Of a stretch of DNA of 60,252 nucleotides, positions 57,901 to 60,252 are shown one piece after another. The stretch is from contig CAYNWH010000007.1 in the NCBI GenBank assembly GCA_964400885.1, forward strand, positions 1-60,252, given 5' to 3'. The first letter of the stretch is position 1, and the number at the start of each line of letters is the position of its first letter. Made by a program: the position numbers and the translations under genes. The notes below the pieces were generated by a model, which saw only the letters and a list, made by a program, of their open reading frames with translations, made no database searches and was not told the DNA's origin. The DNA comes from CAYNWH01 sp964400885. GTDB taxonomy: Bacteria > Patescibacteriota > Patescibacteriia > CAIXNZ01.

Positions 57901-60233
57901 CAATTCGGATCAACTAAATTGCAAAAAGGTGATTCATTTTCATCAAAATCACCGCAAGTGCCAGAACCTGCCTTATCAAAACCATTCACTACATCTGCCA
58001 AGGTCGCATTAGCCACTTCATTTAATCTATTAATATTATAATTTCTAACATCATCTAATCCTTCCCCGCCGCCAGTAAAGGGCCTAAATAAACAATTTTG
58101 TAATCTTTGCGATTTAAAGGGATCACTTTGCTCATTAAAGCCAAACTTATCTGTAGCAGTGACATCACTAAAATCTTTATAAGCGCCATTATCCACTGTC
58201 TTGCGATAATTGCAATCTCTAATTAATTCAGCGGCTAACTCTAAGCCTAAAGGCACGACTCTAGCTTTTCTTAACTTTTTAATATTAGATAAATTATATG
58301 TGCCTGGCGCAGCTTCTTCGCCCCAAGAAAAAGTATAATCGCCTACTAATTTGCCTTTATCAATTGCATCTTTAATAGTCAAGCCATCATTAATAGCAAG
58401 GGCAAAATTGGGATCAATTACATTATTATAAAGATTAGGGTTTGCCTGGCCTTTGATATTTAATTGAAAGTCTGCCAATAAATTAATGTCTTTAAAAGAA
58501 AAATTAACAGTGAATTTTTGGGAAATCTTTTCAATATAACTTTGGATGCCTGCCGGCGAAGTGACTAATTCTTCAAATGGATTCCAGTTTGGCGAACCTG
58601 CTGGCGTTTGTAAAGCCGCTGCCCCGCCTTGCTGGGCTAAAAGGGTCTTTGTAGTTTCTACTGTTTGCTGAGGATTTAATAAATCAAGCAGCTTCAAAGC
58701 CAATTGATTCCAAAGAGTCTCTAAAAAAACGCCCAAAGCATCTGCTACTATCTCCTTAGTATAATATGAAGCAACACTGCCGCCTGCTGCTAAATCTTTT
58801 TCAGCTCTGGCTCTAATTAAATTAGAAGGTGTCCTAATCGTGCCAGCAATGCGGTCAGTCACTGATTGCCAGCCCTGATCAATCGTGGCCTGCAAACGGC
58901 TATTAAGCCAAGCATTAAAGCCCTCTTTCATGATTCCGCTGGTTATCTTATCATAAGCATTAAATTCATTAGCTTCTGGGTCAAAAAGCCCGGCAGCTAA
59001 TTGGGAATTATAAGCTGCACTGCCTTCCAAAAGATCAGGTACAAAATTCTGGTTAATCTGGCTTTGCAAATATTCATAGCCGCCTTTAATCGCATTGGCA
59101 ATATTAACTACCTGGCCGGCTTTTTGGTTAAATTCTGTTTGATAAGTTAAAGCCAGGGCCTGATCCTGCACTGGGCATTGGAAAGGATTAAAATTTAAAC
59201 CGCCTAAAATTGAATCGCAAGGTTTTTGATTTAAGGCACAGGCTGTCCTGTTTTGGCACTGGCCATAATTAGTAATAGTATTATTTAATCCTGCTATATA
59301 TGGCTCTATTTTCTTTAGCCAAGCATCTTTGATTATCGGCATATTTTCCGGCGTAATGGGATAACGGCCAACGCTCAGGTCGGCTGGCGTATCAGCCACT
59401 CTATGAGTGATTATATTTTCCACATCTGCACGCAAAGAAGCTGTAAAAGCATCTAATGCTGTAGCCGCACCCTTTAAGTCTGTTTGTACTGGGGGTTCAG
59501 AACAAGTAGTAATATTTCCATTTATTTGTCCTGTCTCACAATTTTTTGCATAAGCCTGAGCTAAAGCTGTATCCCATCTTTTCAAACTAGTATCATTAGC
59601 AATGGAAGAATTTAATCTGCCTACGTTCTCATCAAAAGTGCCGCCTGCACCAATGCCAAAATCAGCAGAAATAAAATCTGTAAGCTTTCTTTGCCCAATT
59701 TCTTCCCAATGGCTTCTTAATTGAGTCCAGGTACAGTCTGGATTATAAGAGCCCGACCATTCTGGGAACATGGGAATATTTAAGGTTAAATTGATGGCTA
59801 TACGCGGATCCAAAGTACAAATATCCAGACCAGTCAAATTTTTCAAAGTTGTCTGGACAAAATCTCCGGCAGCCCTGTCAAACCAACTATTCCAAAAATT
59901 AGGATCACTAATAAATTGCGGCCCCTCACCCTTACCACCGCTTGCTACCCACATAGCTGATTGCTTAGCAATCAAATTAGCTAAATTGCCCAAAATATTT
60001 TTAAAGAAAACTGCCACAATTTCATCCCAGATCTTGGTCGTAATCTTCTCTGTTGTGTCTCCAGCAAACCACATTGCTTGAAGGGTTTCCTGGGGAACAT
60101 CAAATACAGGGATCTGGGCTTCGGCTTTTTTAGTATTAAATAAGAAAAGGGTGTAAAAATTACTAAAAACAAAAATTATAGTAATAAATAAAATTATCAC
60201 TTTTTGCAGTTTTGATTTGCCTAATTTAAACAT
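51993..60233 (-). CDS. Giant secreted Cys-rich multidomain protein (2746 aa)
   Basis: The signal peptide has a hydrophobic core at 11-32 and a predicted AEA-Q cleavage at 37-39. A helical N-terminal region (about 40-830) is followed by about 100 cysteines in the whole chain, mainly in two repeated modules. One is C-x4-6-GC-x2-[FLY] (for example CDRQNEGCNEF, CTLAEVGCAQF), about ten copies between 880 and 2290. The other is [DE]xC-x4-G-x-W-x5-8-C (SDCLLNNGTWSGYC, EKCQANGGTWQQKC), about ten copies. Three galactose-binding/CBM-like beta-sandwiches (about 933-1290, 1628-1790, 2068-2265) and a C-terminal Ig-like end (about 2640-2746) are seen. It starts the array upstream of TrbL and is probably the surface-exposed part, for adhesion or host contact. 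The protein is complete in the window. Confidence 0.75.
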   Translation of the reverse strand: MFKLGKSKLQKVIILFITIIFVFSNFYTLFLFNTKKAEAQIPVFDVPQETLQAMWFAGDTTEKITTKIWDEIVAVFFKNILGNLANLIAKQSAMWVASGGKGEGPQFISDPNFWNSWFDRAAGDFVQTTLKNLTGLDICTLDPRIAINLTLNIPMFPEWSGSYNPDCTWTQLRSHWEEIGQRKLTDFISADFGIGAGGTFDENVGRLNSSIANDTSLKRWDTALAQAYAKNCETGQINGNITTCSEPPVQTDLKGAATALDAFTASLRADVENIITHRVADTPADLSVGRYPITPENMPIIKDAWLKKIEPYIAGLNNTITNYGQCQNRTACALNQKPCDSILGGLNFNPFQCPVQDQALALTYQTEFNQKAGQVVNIANAIKGGYEYLQSQINQNFVPDLLEGSAAYNSQLAAGLFDPEANEFNAYDKITSGIMKEGFNAWLNSRLQATIDQGWQSVTDRIAGTIRTPSNLIRARAEKDLAAGGSVASYYTKEIVADALGVFLETLWNQLALKLLDLLNPQQTVETTKTLLAQQGGAAALQTPAGSPNWNPFEELVTSPAGIQSYIEKISQKFTVNFSFKDINLLADFQLNIKGQANPNLYNNVIDPNFALAINDGLTIKDAIDKGKLVGDYTFSWGEEAAPGTYNLSNIKKLRKARVVPLGLELAAELIRDCNYRKTVDNGAYKDFSDVTATDKFGFNEQSDPFKSQRLQNCLFRPFTGGGEGLDDVRNYNINRLNEVANATLADVVNGFDKAGSGTCGDFDENESPFCNLVDPNWVLKLPSTRCAVQTDIEPYGELLTTNSNSQRYSRCPDFASCLTEDGKGGCVNENYGFCVKEKNVWQFAANTCPAEFNSCRTYSVTGLNGASTVSYLKNTLSGSNICGPNNAGCTWYSTAADLAGAWQTDSRIYLNRYVSTCDRQNEGCNEFFLYRDSANNLVADSSFEYAPDGNFPANWDLRLKDEVASAADCQGTYNETCLNYGYDNQSDCLLNNGTWSGYCLDGTSITQDECLANGQTWDYQCLGAINNNVNETDCLANVGDFKRFCTSSILKYNLCENPQFADDPATTGVNEAEEKCQANGGTWQQKCEVDGQVEEKLSNLDTCEPGPDDTNCQPSCESNNGSWHEFCQGASLYNSTKEDCNNLLGTWRGEGPFSDRAFVSRDGTDVWQGLSKLAINIGDLTDNQALVLVYKSKFADENKILTRAGDTYTATAYLKANLPLSQPIKFNLAKMRQTQSELNSKQFYVDQYYNQVDSTLITGAGGTELDIMIYLPGGQAGTTVYLDGVDLSLNSLDQVRNYNFVTAYTDYDANNKLYYKKPPARLDCHGYGPGDPPPVLNIDNKIACEDPEGAGGFWDQPTATSSAVFVPNVTACYKYKPDDSICGNFMKVCEPEEVGCQIYTPVNGDPQIPGVVSLTDYCPAECVGYDTFKQDPVLYEPEPDPLYNYFIPNTAKTCTLAEVGCAQFTNLDAVAAGGEGIGYFTYLRQCIKPNLGLGEKTFFTWQGSASGPPQLIKYEFQQDTATGAPKTIDDSGDCRLTLGEFDFNCVNFFDSNGVNYYRDIRKTISVADDCHPFRKTESNQDNCLKTNGRWQSDTQSCIYDAIPSEAISCSAQANGCRTFIGNQGNNVYVQSFDTFEDGAGALDWYAGAEGTSSEGLSRVGESVTVGGHSLFVSAPVTTIHKFIDIQQNNLYTLSFWAKTDNPAGEVITAKFSTAVPDSQDSTLEEFATLATNLRLTNEWRNYTLGPVFVSWDNVANNSLIFDSLDSKVYLDNILLKVVKDNVYVVKNSWQTPDSCNQNIFGAEEEGAMLGCQAYQDLLSQTHNLKSFTNLCRSSAVGCQALIDTQNSTNSNKQLFNDDNASFLDDYTVPQDNLVTLVLNDKYSCTKDNKGCKKLGQSTFQGVTVNFNDIYIKNDPDKYINVPNAIMCNEESLGCTELINDSGNAEYFKIDPAKLCQYTTSTLNGQGVEGWFKKGSPTLGCAALNFETAQSCQANGGGWSSKYNQCAPIFAEIKDQEICEFQNGEWLTDTATCLASPFTIYKVEEANKYKGFVGECDSKWNGCTEFVDINPNFVFNGSFESNDPTGLLSNWQTQAASSGGQKIETDNPKLGSRAIKLIKRTSQDCPSTYLYPNTDCSLEETDVPTYAISQTIARLEKGKTYKISFYYRVPEDAKGRGDQCPLPEAAFEFNSLDPNVAQGPLYVFSAESDWKKVEALYTVPADTGEDLQDFELVLYAPLNLNQGANKGNCPDSYVTYDQVEVKDNTEDSYFVIDQGSNLDRSSCTAVDWNAGCVQFLNTDRNSAEILKVQADRNCQEWAVCTSYCSDPQYKKESDCLAAEQVWQPGVCTETGLCIESSGGECIKFSAEKDNVRYDLDNQPLVIKRISDYVNKKGYIYRFGAGSLSDLVQWRAGDFSGYSIPDRLPIESELEKGFSTYPLVNNLAGQSDLRFVEPICKIFPAQDSPMLYDLIKQPGYKDLLNLYSQSVQLDQSGNLCNYEEANALGTKVNFPLGTVTATPPTVTKICTSPSDIKGKVCKDNTDCQTGLISGITSGSGAGQNGVCSPIENVKEFLGLEGMCLEADTLNPLYDSIYQNAYSAYGSFNYQPYACLTYFPFLVDLCPYYKIEQDCNLNPSCSWQNDQCSEKVNSPAASLNITINVTTKTATVSITDTTISVAASAGINASNVTVDTTNTTAGTSDFTCSQTGSTQVDCAITITSSGDLTIKATDNNGNTATKTEAGYSITSP

Positions 60234-60252
60234 AGAAAATTTTTACCTATAA

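Noticed and set aside
1..60252. CRISPR array, IS element, integrase or prophage
   Set aside because: No regularly spaced direct repeats with unique spacers and no transposase, integrase or phage structural gene was seen; the heptamer tracts are too short and irregular.

Overview
The window looks like a chromosomal stretch from an AT-rich member of the Candidate Phyla Radiation (Patescibacteria); I cannot assign a lower rank. The evidence is gene content: a DUF4012 protein, several small family-2 glycosyltransferases, split VirB4/TraC-like ATPase genes next to a PrgI-family protein, a polytopic TrbL/VirB6-like protein and a giant cysteine-rich secreted protein. Core genes are short, tightly packed and mostly lack a Shine-Dalgarno (SD) sequence. 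No rRNA, CRISPR array or recognisable IS transposase was seen.

Layout. 1-10.4 kb (minus): start of glyS, then frr, a beta-propeller lipoprotein, holB, mreB, a DUF4012 envelope protein, three GT2 glycosyltransferases and acylphosphatase. 10.4-15.0 kb (minus): an anomalous, visibly more GC-rich block with dapB, a small unknown gene, a predicted outer-membrane-type beta-barrel, an unknown membrane protein and an MBL-fold hydrolase. These genes have consensus sigma-70-type promoters, strong SDs and intrinsic terminators. 15.1-25.4 kb (minus): two membrane or secreted unknowns, pheT, a CBU_0592-like protein, nif3, pheS, a DUF218 protein, rseP, murI and a small membrane protein. The 23.5-24.26 kb gap holds three consecutive plus-strand RNA transcription units with no recognised class; two are homologous to each other. 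25.5-26.9 kb: phosphomannomutase/phosphoglucomutase (minus). 27.0-38.8 kb (plus): lemA-htpX, a membrane protein, clpC, two membrane-anchored unknowns, a DsbA-like thioredoxin, a VirB2-like pilin fused to a Cys-rich tail, a DUF559 cassette, radA and mpg. 38.8-43.0 kb: DksA/TraR zinc finger, recG, tRNA-Arg, a membrane protein, and two tRNA-Ser genes flanking a four-helix-bundle ORF. 43.0-60.2 kb (minus): one long operon-like array of comF, a VirB8-like protein, VirB4, a TraC N-domain protein, PrgI, a coiled-coil protein, a TrbL-like protein and a 2746-residue secreted protein with about 100 cysteines.

How they work together. The 43-60 kb array and the 31.8-35.8 kb block together look like a type IV secretion or pilus-like envelope machine (ATPase, inner-membrane channel, PrgI, VirB8-like, pilin-like). 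Its extracellular parts are unusually cysteine-rich, and a membrane-anchored DsbA-like oxidoreductase is encoded directly before the pilin. No relaxase, coupling ATPase or VirB11 is visible here, so DNA uptake, attachment to a host cell or effector export are all open.

A second theme is interspersed short repeats. TAATGACTAAT-type, TTCGAC..GCTCA-type and palindromic GC-rich elements fill most gaps and in several places are read through inside proteins (pheS, radA, mpg, the MBL hydrolase, the holB tail, the giant protein). At pheS, and perhaps radA, an insertion appears to have duplicated the start of the gene.
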